64,000 nucleotides of DNA from Pelobacter sp. UBA6093 (GCA_002435955.1 DIWZ01000012.1:3706-67705); one strand, 5' to 3'. Positions 41,913 through 51,415 are shown, counted from the first letter of the stretch. The notes: generated from the letters alone by a model not told the origin. Program-made: numbers and translations.

Positions 41913-42116
41913 ACACCGACACGGGGGGCTGGTCAAAGCTTCCCGGGCTTTTTTCTCGGCAAACTCGCGGTTGACCTTTTCATAGAGTTCGATCTGTTCC
42001 GCGATGGAGAGTTTTTTTCGGCACGATCTGCCGTGTCCAAGACAGACGCCACAGCGTGTATCGGAACACCATTGGCAGAATTGGCAGTCGGGACAGGGGT
42101 GTTTTTTCTCTTGCAT
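41904..42116 (-). CDS. Cys-rich small protein (70 aa), possible zinc ribbon
   Basis: The N-terminal 35 residues hold seven Cys (CPDCQFCQWC, RCGVC, SC) and the C-terminus two more (PPCRCKK), separated by a charged helix (SIAEQIELYEKVNREFAEKKA). This spacing suggests structural zinc or Fe-S binding; no family was recognised. AGGAG lies 6 bases before the ATG on the minus strand. The stop codon lies inside the hairpin at 41879-41905. Confidence 0.7.
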   Translation of the reverse strand: MQEKKHPCPDCQFCQWCSDTRCGVCLGHGRSCRKKLSIAEQIELYEKVNREFAEKKAREALTSPPCRCKK

Positions 42117-42237
42117 GCCGTTCTCCTCGTTGCCTCATTGTAGGGCCGCTCGTTTGGGGTGGCAAGGTCTTTTTTCGCAGGCACCTTCAGACGCTGAGAG
42201 TATATGGGCGGCAACAACCGGTACGATCGCTTCCGGC

Positions 42238-42867
42238 TCAGGCCGGAAACAGGCGCAGCAGATCCTGCGGGGTTTTGGCCAGATAGTCATAGGGATATCC
42301 GTCCGTGCGCCCCATGCCCCAGGCACAAAAGCAGGTTTTGACCCCGGCAGCCTGGCCGGCACGCAGGTCGGTATGGTGATCACCGATCATGACGGCACTG
42401 TCGACATCGGCTTGCATGTCACGCAAAGCCATGAACAAGGGAGCGGGGTCGGGCTTTTTGGGCAGGCTGCCGTTGGCGCCGACGATACTGGTAAAAAAGG
42501 CCGTGAGGCCCAGCTCGAACAGCAGACGCATGGTCAGGTCGATGGGCTTGTTGGTGATGACGGCCATATTTTTGCCCTGGTGGGCTATGAGAAACTCGTC
42601 GATGCCCGGATAGAGGACCGTCTGATCGAGGAGGTGTTCATCGTAAAGCTGCAAAAAGCGCCGCAGGTGCTGCTCGGAAAAAACCGGTTCCGGCAGCGCG
42701 CGGCGAACCAGCATGGTGGCACCGTCGCCGACATACTCTCGGACCTGATCGAGGGGCAGTGGCCCCAGGTCGAGTTCGGCGCGCAGCAGATTCACCGCGG
42801 TACCAAGGTCGGGCGCCGAGTCGATAAGGGTGCCGTCCAGGTCGAACAACAGGGTATCAAAAGCCAT
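42238..42867 (-). CDS. gph: Phosphoglycolate phosphatase, HAD family
   Basis: A 209-residue HAD hydrolase. Motif I is FDLDGTLIDSAPDLGTAV, motif II includes ITNKP, motif III PKKPDPAP, and motif IV MIGDHHTDLRAGQAAG; the cap domain YVGDGATMLVRRAL is typical of Gph. It removes phosphate from 2-phosphoglycolate, a DNA-repair by-product. The ATG at 42867 has GGAGGT about seven bases upstream and is preferred to the GTG at 42876. Substrate specificity within HAD enzymes is inferred. Confidence 0.85.
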   Translation of the reverse strand: MAFDTLLFDLDGTLIDSAPDLGTAVNLLRAELDLGPLPLDQVREYVGDGATMLVRRALPEPVFSEQHLRRFLQLYDEHLLDQTVLYPGIDEFLIAHQGKNMAVITNKPIDLTMRLLFELGLTAFFTSIVGANGSLPKKPDPAPLFMALRDMQADVDSAVMIGDHHTDLRAGQAAGVKTCFCAWGMGRTDGYPYDYLAKTPQDLLRLFPA

Positions 42868-42894
42868 GACACGCACCTCCGGGTTCGGGGCAGG

Positions 42895-44301
42895 TCAGAA
42901 CAGGCGCCCCACAAAAGCGAACAGACCCGTTTCCTGAATCTTGTAATAAAGAATAACGGCCACGGCCACCGGCGCCACGAAACGGATCAAAAAATGCCAG
43001 GTGGGGTAGATCCAGCCGGCATTGCCGGCCAGCAGCTCTTCCTTCTCGGCATGGCCGCTCCAGAACCAGCCGACATACAGGGCCGTGAGCAGGCCGCTGA
43101 TAGGCAGCAGGTAATTGGAAGCGATCAGATCGATGGAATCGAACACGCCCAGTTCGCCGATGGGAGTGAGGTGGGTGAGGAGGTTGCTCGACAGCGCCGA
43201 GGGGATGCCGACCATAAAGGCCAGAACAGCCAGGCCGGCAGTGGCCTGTTTGCGGCCCCAGCCGCGCTCATCGATAAGGTAAGCGACCTGGGATTCGAGC
43301 AGCGAGATGGCACTGGTCAAGGCGGCGAAAGCCAGCAGTAAAAAGAACAGCAGGGCCAGGATGTTGCCGCCCGGCAGGCTCGAGAACACCATCGGAATGG
43401 TCTTGAAAACCAGCCCCGGACCGGCACCGGGGTGCAAGCCGGCGGAAAACACGACAGGGAAAATAGCCAGGCCGGCAATCAGGGCGATACCGGTGTCGAG
43501 CAACGCGATACGCAGGCTGGCGTCGAACAGATTTTCCTGGCGGCTAAGGTAGGAGCCGTAGGTAATCATGGCCGCCATGCCGAGGGACAGGGTAAAAAAG
43601 GCATGCCCCAGCGCTTCGAGTACGGCGCCGGGGGTCAGTTTATGAAAATCGGGACGGAACATGAATTCCAGCCCCTGTCGCGCACCGTCGCTGAGCATGC
43701 CGTTGATAAACAGCAATACCAGCAATCCCAGCAGAATCGGCATGAGGATCCTGCTCCAGCGTTCGATGCCTTTTTGCACCCCGCCGATAACGATGCCCAG
43801 ACACAGCATGATAAAGGTGAAGTGCCACAGTAACTGCCGCATACCGCTTTTTTCCAGGCCGTCGAACAGCGCATGGATGTGCGTCGCGATCTGGCCAGGC
43901 CCGGCTCCGGGTGGGGTGGCAAAGGCGCCCTGCAGGGCACGAAACAGATAGTCCAGGGTCCAGCCGGCGACCACCGAATAGTAGGACAGGATGATAAACG
44001 CGGCCAGAATGCTGACCCAGCCCGCCAGTTGCCAGGGTGAACGGCGTCCCGCCAGGCTCATGAAGGCACCGACCGCGTTGCGCCGGGTATGGCGGCCGAT
44101 CATCAGCTCCGCCATCATGATCGGCAGGCCGACCAGGGCAATGCAGATCAGGTAGGCCAGTACGAAAGCACCGCCGCCGTTGTTGCCGGTGATGTAGGGG
44201 AACTTCCAGATGTTACCGAGACCGACGGCGCTGCCGGCCGCCGCCAGGATAAAACCGAGACGTGATCCCCACAGGGCGCGGGGCTGGGAAGAATCAGGCA
44301 T
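42895..44301 (-). CDS. Sodium:neurotransmitter symporter family (NSS) transporter
   Basis: A 468-residue Na+-dependent amino-acid transporter of the LeuT/MhsT fold. The first helix carries the family signature WGSRLGFILAAAGSAVGLGNIW, with the unwound Na+/substrate region, followed by KFPYITGNNGGGAFVLAYL. About eleven helices follow, ending in VAVAVILYYKIQETGLF. Prokaryotic members import Leu, Trp or Tyr. It lies nine bases after yggS in the same direction. The substrate cannot be predicted. Confidence 0.92.
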   Translation of the reverse strand: MPDSSQPRALWGSRLGFILAAAGSAVGLGNIWKFPYITGNNGGGAFVLAYLICIALVGLPIMMAELMIGRHTRRNAVGAFMSLAGRRSPWQLAGWVSILAAFIILSYYSVVAGWTLDYLFRALQGAFATPPGAGPGQIATHIHALFDGLEKSGMRQLLWHFTFIMLCLGIVIGGVQKGIERWSRILMPILLGLLVLLFINGMLSDGARQGLEFMFRPDFHKLTPGAVLEALGHAFFTLSLGMAAMITYGSYLSRQENLFDASLRIALLDTGIALIAGLAIFPVVFSAGLHPGAGPGLVFKTIPMVFSSLPGGNILALLFFLLLAFAALTSAISLLESQVAYLIDERGWGRKQATAGLAVLAFMVGIPSALSSNLLTHLTPIGELGVFDSIDLIASNYLLPISGLLTALYVGWFWSGHAEKEELLAGNAGWIYPTWHFLIRFVAPVAVAVILYYKIQETGLFAFVGRLF

Positions 44302-44310
44302 GCTACGACC

Positions 44311-44997
44311 TCAATAGCGTGAACCGAAGATGGCTGAACCGACCCGCACCAGGCTGGCACCTTCCTCGATGGCGGCTTCAAAGTCGTGGCTCATACCCAT
44401 GGACAGCTCCCGCATCTCGACTCCCGGAAGCTTCAGCGCGGCAATGCCATCGGCCAGTTGGCGCAGGCGGCGGAAAAAAGGCCGCACCTGTTCGGGGTCG
44501 TCCAGATAGGGCGGCAGGGCCATCAGGCCGCGGATGCGTAGGTACGGCAGTGCCGCCACCTGGCGCACCAGATCCTGCAGGGCCGCCTCGTCGGTTCCCG
44601 ACTTGGTTTCCTCTTCGCCGAGATTGACCTGAATAAGGATGTCCACGGGGCTGTCGAGTTTGCTCCACTGGCGGTCGATCTCCTTTGCCAGGGACAGTCG
44701 GTCCACGGAATGGATCATGGCCACCTTGCCGGCCAGGTATTTGACCTTGTTGGTCTGCAGGCTGCCGATGAAATGCCACGTAACCGGTGCAGTGACTTCT
44801 TCGGTCTTGGCCACAAACTCCTGCACGTAATTTTCGCCAAACAGGGTCTGACCGGCGGCAGCCGCCTGATCGATCATGGCGGCAGGCTTGGTCTTGGAGA
44901 CCGCCACCAACCGGACGGTGTCCGGGTTACGGCCGGCACGCTTACAGGCGGCGGCCATGCGATCACGGATGTCTTGCAGGTTAGCCTGGATACTCAT
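44311..44997 (-). CDS. YggS/PROSC-family PLP homeostasis protein
   Basis: A 228-residue single-domain TIM-barrel PLP protein. The PLP lysine is in VRLVAVSKTKP (about residue 35), followed by FGENYVQEF, HFIGSLQTNK and the C-terminal phosphate-binding segment LSMGMSHDFEAAIEEGASLVRVG (partly quoted). It buffers pyridoxal phosphate and has no known enzymatic turnover. In many genomes it stands near proC and division genes; here proC is 3 kb away. Confidence 0.93.
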   Translation of the reverse strand: MSIQANLQDIRDRMAAACKRAGRNPDTVRLVAVSKTKPAAMIDQAAAAGQTLFGENYVQEFVAKTEEVTAPVTWHFIGSLQTNKVKYLAGKVAMIHSVDRLSLAKEIDRQWSKLDSPVDILIQVNLGEEETKSGTDEAALQDLVRQVAALPYLRIRGLMALPPYLDDPEQVRPFFRRLRQLADGIAALKLPGVEMRELSMGMSHDFEAAIEEGASLVRVGSAIFGSRY

Positions 44998-45027
44998 GTC
45001 GGATCCTTCCGGTGGCCGGCATACGGG

Positions 45028-45690
45028 TCAGGAGGGGGATTCCAAATGGGCGGATCGGGGCAGCTCGGCCTCGAACAGACGCACGGCGCCCAGTCGCTCC
45101 AGGGTCTCGACCACCTCGCACAGGGGCAAGCCGACCACGTTGGTATAGCTGCCTTCAATGGCAGGAATCATGAAAGCGCCGATGCCCTGGATGGCATACG
45201 CGCCTGCCTTGCCGAATGGCTCACCGGTGGCAATGTACCCCTGAATCTCCCGCTCTGTCAACTCCCGGAACCGTACCACGGTCGTGACTGCGGCAGCCAC
45301 CTCCTGCCCGGAGACCCGGTCGATGACGGCGTAGCCGGAGATGACACTGTGGCTGCGCCCCGAGAGGGAACGCAGCATGGCGGCGGCGTCGCCGGCATCG
45401 GCCGGTTTGCCAAGGATGGTGGTGTCGCGCACCACCACCGTGTCGCTGCCGATGAACCAGCGTCCCGCTACTTCGTCCCGGTCTGCCACTTCGCGGGCCT
45501 TGAGCAGGCTCAGGCGCGTGACGTGCTGCTGCGGCGTCTCCTGCGGCAACATATCTTCCGGTGCCTCGCTGGGGACAACAGTAAAGACGATGCCCACTCC
45601 GGCCAACAACTGGCTCCGGCGCGGCGAGGCCGAAGCCAGCACGATGCCGTGTTTCAATCCATCGGGAGAAAAAATCGGGTCAGGCTTCAT
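45028..45690 (-). CDS. maf: Maf-family nucleotide pyrophosphatase
   Basis: A 220-residue Maf protein that hydrolyses non-canonical or modified nucleoside triphosphates (dTTP/UTP or m7GTP in relatives). The signature IVLASASPRRSQLL is at residues 16-29, GSDTVV carries the catalytic Asp, and AGAYAIQG and NVVGLPL follow. The N-terminus overlaps trmFO by 11 bases, so they form one transcript with yggS and the NSS gene. Confidence 0.93.
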   Translation of the reverse strand: MKPDPIFSPDGLKHGIVLASASPRRSQLLAGVGIVFTVVPSEAPEDMLPQETPQQHVTRLSLLKAREVADRDEVAGRWFIGSDTVVVRDTTILGKPADAGDAAAMLRSLSGRSHSVISGYAVIDRVSGQEVAAAVTTVVRFRELTEREIQGYIATGEPFGKAGAYAIQGIGAFMIPAIEGSYTNVVGLPLCEVVETLERLGAVRLFEAELPRSAHLESPS

Positions 45691-47059
45691 GAGTATCTTC
45701 CTGCGTCAAAGGAGGCGCCTCGGGGGTATGCGGCAGTACCTGCCGTCGCCATGGTTCCAGTTCGCACAGGGCGCGTTCGGCCATGGCCAGTCGCCGGTCG
45801 GCGCGCTTGCGCTTGCGATCCTCCAGGGGCGGAAATAACCCGTAGTTGACGTTCATCGGCTGAAAATCGTCGGGGCTGGATAAGGCCAGGTGGCCGAGCA
45901 GGGCACCCAGGGCGGTGCTTGCCGGCGGCAGCGGAACAGGGGTGTTTAGCAGTTGCCCCGCTGCGAACAGGCCGGCCAGGAAACCGCAGGCGGCCGATTC
46001 GACATAACCTTCCACCCCGGTGATCTGACCGGCAAAAAACAGTCGGCCATCGGTTTTCAGGCGCAGGTGTTGGTCCAGGCAGGTCGGAGCGTTGATGAAG
46101 GTGTTGCGATGCATGCTGCCAAGACGTTCAAAGCGGGCATTTTGCAGGCCGGGGATGGTGCGGAAGATGCGGCGCTGCTCCGGCCAGGTCAGCTTGGTCT
46201 GAAAGCCGACCATGTTAAACAGGGTGGCGTGCCGGTTGTCCTGGCGCAGTTGCACCACGGCAAAGGTATCGCGGCCGGTGCGGGGATCGGGCAGGCCCAC
46301 CGGTTTCATGGGACCGAAGGCCAACGTCAGGTCGCCACGTTCCGCCATTTCTTCCACCGGCATGCAACCCTCGAAGTGCACCACCTTTTCAAACGCTTTG
46401 CCCGGCACCTTTTCCGCGGCTTTCAGGGCCTCGACAAAGGCAAAGTATTCTTCCCGCGACAACGGGCAGTTGATGTAGTCAGCACCGCCGCGGCCGTAAC
46501 GCGAAGCTTTCCAGGCGATGCTGAAATCGATGCTGTCGGCTTCGATGATCGGCGCAATGGCATCGTAAAAGTAGAGGTGCTGACTGCCGGTCAGGCGGGC
46601 GATCTCCGCAGCGAGGGCGTCCGAGGTCAGCGGTCCGGTGGCGATGATGACCGTACCTTCGGTGGGGATGCCGGTTTGCTCGCCATGTTGCAGGGTGATG
46701 AGAGGGTGCTGGCTGATGCGCTCGGTGATATAGCGTGCAAACGCATCCCGATCGACGGCCAGCGCGCCGCCTGCAGGGACTGCGGTGGCATCGGCGGCCT
46801 GCATAAAAAGCGTCCCGCAACGCCGCAATTCTTCCTTCAGGCAGCCGACCGCATTGTTCATCCCCGCCCCGCGCAGACTGTTGGAACAGACCAGTTCGGC
46901 CAGGTCCGGATTGTGGTGGGCGGGGGAAAACGTGTGCGGCTTCATCTCGTGCAGAGTCACCTGCAGACCTTGCCCGGCGGCCTGCCAGGCCGCCTCGCAA
47001 CCGGCCAGGCCGGCACCGATGATGGTTAATCCGGGGGATGATTGATTGGTATGGGTCAT
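45680..47059 (-). CDS. trmFO: tRNA (uracil-5-)-methyltransferase, folate/FAD-dependent
   Basis: A 459-residue TrmFO, which makes ribothymidine at position 54 of tRNAs using methylene-THF and FADH2. The FAD motif is LTIIGAGLAGCEAAWQAA near the N-terminus, followed by HEMKPHTFSPAH, LVCSNSLRGAGM (with the conserved Cys) and the C-terminal GYVESAACGFLAGLFAA. The start ATG at 47059 was used; the frame open to 47404 overlaps the 3' end of topA and is not genic. Present instead of the SAM-dependent TrmA. Confidence 0.95.
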   Translation of the reverse strand: MTHTNQSSPGLTIIGAGLAGCEAAWQAAGQGLQVTLHEMKPHTFSPAHHNPDLAELVCSNSLRGAGMNNAVGCLKEELRRCGTLFMQAADATAVPAGGALAVDRDAFARYITERISQHPLITLQHGEQTGIPTEGTVIIATGPLTSDALAAEIARLTGSQHLYFYDAIAPIIEADSIDFSIAWKASRYGRGGADYINCPLSREEYFAFVEALKAAEKVPGKAFEKVVHFEGCMPVEEMAERGDLTLAFGPMKPVGLPDPRTGRDTFAVVQLRQDNRHATLFNMVGFQTKLTWPEQRRIFRTIPGLQNARFERLGSMHRNTFINAPTCLDQHLRLKTDGRLFFAGQITGVEGYVESAACGFLAGLFAAGQLLNTPVPLPPASTALGALLGHLALSSPDDFQPMNVNYGLFPPLEDRKRKRADRRLAMAERALCELEPWRRQVLPHTPEAPPLTQEDTHEA

Positions 47060-47103
47060 AGTCGTCTCGCGGCGCCTGTCATGTGGGCGCTTAAAATGCA
47101 GAA

Positions 47104-47129
47104 GCGACCGGGCCCAAAAGCCCGGTCGC
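47104..47129 (-). terminator. 10-bp hairpin between topA and trmFO
   Basis: gcgaccgggc (47104-47113) and gcccggtcgc (47120-47129) are exact complements around a 6-base loop. Read on the minus strand only a short attttaa run follows, so termination after topA is probably partial. Confidence 0.55.
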
Positions 47130-47159
47130 CCGTAAGAATCGATGTAAAAGGCAACGGCG

Positions 47160-49667
47160 CTATTCCTTGTCGTCAGTCTTTGCCGTCTTTTTAGCCGCCG
47201 CCTTTTTCGGTGCGGCCTTTTTGCTTGCAGCCGTTTTGGCGGTCGGCTTTTCAACTGATGCCTTTTTGGCTGGGCTCTTTTTGGCTGCAACCGGCTTTTC
47301 AGCCGGTGCTTTTTCCTTAGTGCTTTTCTTTTCCGCCGTTTTGGGTTGGGCGGTTTTTGCCGCAGCCTTTTTAGGGGCAGCCTTGGCTTTAGGTTCCGGC
47401 GCAATCAGCACTTCGGTCCAATCGCACGTCTCCTGGGGACATTTGCGGAAGGTGCCCTGGCGCTTGGTGACTTTTTCCACCACCAGCGGAAATTTGCACT
47501 TGGGGCAGGGTTCCTCGATGGGCAGATCCCACAGGGCATATTTGCATTGCGGATAGCGGTTGCATGAATAGAAGATTTTGCCGTAGCGGCTTTTCTTCTC
47601 CATCAACTCGCCTTCGCCGCATTGCGGGCAAGTGATACCGAGGGATTTGGGCTTGACCAGGGGCTGAATATTCTTGCAGGCCGGATAGGCCGAACAGGCC
47701 AGGAACTTGCCGTAGCGCCCCTCCTTGATGAGCATGGGGGCGCCGCATTTGTCGCAGGTCTGATCCGAAATGGTCGGCTCTTCACGTTCGGCACCATTCA
47801 ACGGTTCAGTGTAGCGGCATTCGGGGAACCCGGAACAGGCCAGAAACCGCCCTGCTCTGCCGAGCTTGATCACCAGCGGCTTGCTGCACTCGGGGCAGGT
47901 GCGGTCGGTTTTTTCGGTGGTGACATCCTGCTTGGAAATCTGGGTTTCCTTTTCCTTGAGCAGGGTGATGAACGGCCCCCAGAAATCGTGCAGAACCGGT
48001 TGCCATTCCCGTTCGCCGCGCGAGATGGCGTCCAGGTCCTCTTCCATCTGGGCCGTGAAATCGTAATCGACGTATTTGTTGAAATGGTTGACCAGCAGAT
48101 CGTTCACCACCATTCCCACATCCTCGGTATAAAATGCGCGTTTTTCGAGGCGCACGTACTTGCGGGTGACCAGGGTGTTAAGGGTGGAGGCGTAGGTCGA
48201 TGGGCGGCCGATGCCATGCTCCTCGAGGGTCTTGACCAGACTGGCCTCGGTATAGCGCGGTGGCGGTTGGGTAAAGTGCTGCGCCGGCAGCAACTCGCGG
48301 CAATCGAGGGGTTGCTCCTGCTCCAGGGGTGGCAGAGTGCTCTCTCCCGCATTGTCCTGGTCCTCGGGATTGTCGATGTCTTCGATATACAGTTTCATGA
48401 AGCCGGCGAAGCGAATCACCTGGCCGGAGGCGCGGAACATAAAGCGTTCGCCGGCACCGATGTCGACGGTGGTGGCGTCCAGAATGGCGGGGGCCATCTG
48501 TGAGGCCACGGTGCGCTGCCAGATCAGCCGGTACATCTTGAACTGGTCGGAACTCAAATAAGGCTTGATCTTGTCCGGCAGGTTGGCCAGGGAGGTGGGG
48601 CGCACCGCTTCGTGAGCCTCCTGGGCATTTTTGGCCTTGTTTTTGAAGACCCGTGGTTCGTCGAGCGCGTAATCGGCACCGTACATGCGGGTGATGACTT
48701 CACGGGCTTCGCTGGTTGCGACCTGCGACAGCGCCACCGAGTCGGTACGCATGTAGGTGATAAGACCTTCGAGACCGTTGCCGATGTCGATCCCCTCGTA
48801 GAGTTTCTGCGCCACCGTCATGGTCTTGCGGGCGGAGAATCCCAGTTTGCGGCTGGCTTCCTGCTGCAAGGTACTGGTGGTGAAAGGCGCGGCGGGGTTG
48901 CGCTTTTTGGACGTCTGCTTGAGATTCCGGACCTGGAACGACTCGCTTGCAATGGCAGTGACCAGGTCCTGCGCCTGCTCTTGCCGGGCAATGTCGAATT
49001 TATCGAGGGTCTGGCCGTCTACGGCGTGCAGCCGGGCCTGGAAAACCGCACCCTGTTCGGTGCCCATTTGGGCTTCGATGGTCCAGTACTCGCGCGGTTC
49101 GAAGGCCTGAATCGCTTTTTCCCGCTCGCAGACCAGACGCAGTGCAACGGACTGCACCCGGCCGGCAGATAATCCGTAACGGATCTTCTTCCATAAAAAA
49201 GGCGACAGGTTGAACCCGACCAGGTAGTCGAGCACCGAGCGGGCCTGTTGAGCATCGACCAACTCGCGGGAAATATGCCCGGGGTGGGCGATCGCTTCCT
49301 GGATGGCGTTTTTGGTTATTTCATGAAAAGTAACCCGCTTGATCGTCGGGGTCTTGGCATTTTGGGGGATTTCCAGCGCTTCCAGCAGATGCCAGGCGAT
49401 CGCTTCTCCCTCGCGGTCGGGGTCAGTAGCCAGGATCAGTTCGTGGCTTTTTTTGACCTCTTTCTTGAGGAGCTCGATGTGCTTCTGGCTTTCGGGAAGA
49501 ATGTGGTACAGGGGGGCAAAATTATGTTCCACGTCGACGGAACCCTGTTTGCTGGGCAGGGCTCGCACGTGACCGTAGGAAGCCAGGACCTTATAGCCCG
49601 GGCCGAGAAATTTTTCGATGGTTTTCGCCTTGGCGGGCGATTCGACAATTACCAGGGATTGTGCCAT
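47160..49667 (-). CDS. topA: DNA topoisomerase I with histone-like C-terminal tail
   Basis: An 835-residue type IA topoisomerase that relaxes negative supercoils. A Toprim domain (LVIVESPAKAKTIEKFLG, DPDREGEAIAWHL) is followed by the cleavage domain with catalytic Tyr305 in ITYMRTDSVAL. Four C4 zinc ribbons lie from about residue 590 (CPECSKPL, CDKCGAPM, CPQCGEGE, CPKCKFPL). The last 75 residues or so are almost wholly Lys, Ala and Pro in KKAAPK-type repeats, like eukaryotic histone H1 tails, and should add non-specific DNA binding. Smg and dprA lie upstream. Confidence 0.96.
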   Translation of the reverse strand: MAQSLVIVESPAKAKTIEKFLGPGYKVLASYGHVRALPSKQGSVDVEHNFAPLYHILPESQKHIELLKKEVKKSHELILATDPDREGEAIAWHLLEALEIPQNAKTPTIKRVTFHEITKNAIQEAIAHPGHISRELVDAQQARSVLDYLVGFNLSPFLWKKIRYGLSAGRVQSVALRLVCEREKAIQAFEPREYWTIEAQMGTEQGAVFQARLHAVDGQTLDKFDIARQEQAQDLVTAIASESFQVRNLKQTSKKRNPAAPFTTSTLQQEASRKLGFSARKTMTVAQKLYEGIDIGNGLEGLITYMRTDSVALSQVATSEAREVITRMYGADYALDEPRVFKNKAKNAQEAHEAVRPTSLANLPDKIKPYLSSDQFKMYRLIWQRTVASQMAPAILDATTVDIGAGERFMFRASGQVIRFAGFMKLYIEDIDNPEDQDNAGESTLPPLEQEQPLDCRELLPAQHFTQPPPRYTEASLVKTLEEHGIGRPSTYASTLNTLVTRKYVRLEKRAFYTEDVGMVVNDLLVNHFNKYVDYDFTAQMEEDLDAISRGEREWQPVLHDFWGPFITLLKEKETQISKQDVTTEKTDRTCPECSKPLVIKLGRAGRFLACSGFPECRYTEPLNGAEREEPTISDQTCDKCGAPMLIKEGRYGKFLACSAYPACKNIQPLVKPKSLGITCPQCGEGELMEKKSRYGKIFYSCNRYPQCKYALWDLPIEEPCPKCKFPLVVEKVTKRQGTFRKCPQETCDWTEVLIAPEPKAKAAPKKAAAKTAQPKTAEKKSTKEKAPAEKPVAAKKSPAKKASVEKPTAKTAASKKAAPKKAAAKKTAKTDDKE

Positions 49668-49771
49668 GAATGCCTCGATTTGAAGGTCTGTCTATTGAGG
49701 AGGTCATGTCTCTGGTCCCCGGGCTAACCATGAAACGAAAAGGCTGCAGATCATCCGCAGCCTTAAAGGTT

Positions 49772-50257
49772 TCAGTGGTAAAGCCGAGTCCAGTCATCAT
49801 CCATGAAGCAATCGACTTCGCGCATCCATTCGTGGTGTGAATGGGAGAAGAGGGTCAGTGCTGTCAGGGTTTTGATATCCTTGAGGCTGACTTCATCTTC
49901 ATCGGTGTGCAAAGCTTTCTGGATGATTTCCTCCAGAACATTTTCGTCAATGATGCCCATCTCGCGCACGCGCATCAGAAAGCCGCGCGCATCCCTCGCA
50001 ATAGCCTGACATTCTTCGGATGTAAAGATGCGTTGACTTGGTATAGACAGGCTTTGAGTGAGCTGTTCGGCATTCTGATGCAAGGACAGGTTTTCCATCC
50101 AGTGAAAGGCCGCATCGATCTCTTCAGACTCAAACCCGATAGCCAGCAATTCCTCGATAAGGTCGCCGTTTGTTGGCAGCTGCCCATCTTCCATAATGTA
50201 ATGGGCGATGATGCTAACGATGGCCAAGACCCGTTCTTTGAGAGGGTTTCCGGTCAT
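49772..50257 (-). CDS. smg: Smg/DUF494-family protein
   Basis: A 161-residue helical acidic protein of the Smg (DUF494) family. Its function is unknown, but the gene is usually found beside dprA and topA, as here. It opens MTGNPLKERVLAIVSIIAHYIM and ends FMDDDWTRLYH. ATG 50257 follows GGAGGTTT at three bases on the minus strand; the frame open to 50380 lies over dprA and is rejected. Confidence 0.9.
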   Translation of the reverse strand: MTGNPLKERVLAIVSIIAHYIMEDGQLPTNGDLIEELLAIGFESEEIDAAFHWMENLSLHQNAEQLTQSLSIPSQRIFTSEECQAIARDARGFLMRVREMGIIDENVLEEIIQKALHTDEDEVSLKDIKTLTALTLFSHSHHEWMREVDCFMDDDWTRLYH

Positions 50258-50271
50258 AAACCTCCATCTGC

Positions 50272-51390
50272 TCAGGAGCTCCGTTTGCGCACGAAGCGCA
50301 TGCCGGGAAGCTGAATTGCTCCGTTGGCAAGTTCCAAGTGGAGTAAAATAGCGGAAACCTCCATGGGTGTCAAGCCGCATTTCCCGGCCAGTTCGTCGAT
50401 ATGCAGGGGGCAGTCCTGCAGCTCACGATAAACCTTAAGGGGCTGGCCGGAAAGTTGTTTTTCCAGGGGATCGTCCTCGGGCACGGCCAGGTTTCCGGCC
50501 AGGCCGGGGAGAAGAACGTCCAGAATATCGGCGCTTTCGGTGACCAGGCGGGCACCATCCTTGAGAAGCTGGTTGGTGCCCCAACTGGCAGGGCTGTAGG
50601 CTGGTCCCGGGATGGCGAATACTTCACGTCCCTGGTCCAGGGCAAACTCGGCAGTAATCAGGGATCCGCTGCGTGCTGCCGCTTCCACAACCAGAACCCC
50701 CTGGCACATCCCGCTGATGATACGGTTGCGACCCGGGAAATGCCCGGCCAGGGGCGGTGTATCCGGCGGGTATTCCGACAAGATGGCCCCGCCTTGTTCC
50801 GGAATAGCCTGGAACAGATGTTCATTGTCCCGGGGATAGATACGATCGATACCGCAGCCAAGCACCGCCGCCGTGATGCCGTTTGCGGCCAGCGCTCCTT
50901 CGTGGGCGGCGCGGTCGATGCCACGAGCCAGACCGCTGACGATGGCAATGCCTTTGGCGGCGATTTGCCGGCAGATGGTGTGGGTGAGACGTTGGCTGGC
51001 TGGGGAAGCTTGTCGCGCGCCCACCACGGCCAGTCCCGGCTGGCGAGGAAGGCACCCTCTGACGTAAAGAAGCGCAGGTGGGTCGTAGATGGAGCGCAGC
51101 AGGGCGGGATAGCGGTCTTCATCCCACATGGAGACGATATTCACGGCAAGCAGCGAGAGATGCTCGAGGGTATGCAAAAAAAGGGGCGATTTCTCACCCG
51201 GCAGTGCTTCGGCCACTGCTCCCCTCACGTTCGCCCGTCTTTTCCATTCCCGGGGGCTGGCCTCGAGAGCGGCCTCGGGTGAGCCGAAAGCTTCCATCAG
51301 ACGGATGATGCCGACTCGGCCAAGCCCTGGGGTGAGGTGCAGTCGAAGCCAGGATTGTTCTCTGGGGGTCATGATCAGTTTATCCTGCAT
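50272..51390 (-). CDS. dprA: DNA processing protein DprA
   Basis: A 372-residue DprA (Smf), which binds incoming single-stranded DNA and loads RecA during transformation. The Rossmann-like domain shows VVGARQASPASQRLTHTICR, VSGLARGIDRAAHEGAL, VLGCGIDRIYPRDN and GRNRIISGM, and the C-terminal winged-helix domain is also present. An N-terminal SAM/HhH-like part (LHLTPGLGRVGIIRLMEAFG) is complete. ATG 51390 was used; ATG 51372 has the better ribosome site (AGGA) and is an alternative. Confidence 0.93.
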   Translation of the reverse strand: MQDKLIMTPREQSWLRLHLTPGLGRVGIIRLMEAFGSPEAALEASPREWKRRANVRGAVAEALPGEKSPLFLHTLEHLSLLAVNIVSMWDEDRYPALLRSIYDPPALLYVRGCLPRQPGLAVVGARQASPASQRLTHTICRQIAAKGIAIVSGLARGIDRAAHEGALAANGITAAVLGCGIDRIYPRDNEHLFQAIPEQGGAILSEYPPDTPPLAGHFPGRNRIISGMCQGVLVVEAAARSGSLITAEFALDQGREVFAIPGPAYSPASWGTNQLLKDGARLVTESADILDVLLPGLAGNLAVPEDDPLEKQLSGQPLKVYRELQDCPLHIDELAGKCGLTPMEVSAILLHLELANGAIQLPGMRFVRKRSS

Positions 51391-51415
51391 CCTGGAGCCT
51401 GTCGTCGGGCTCCAC

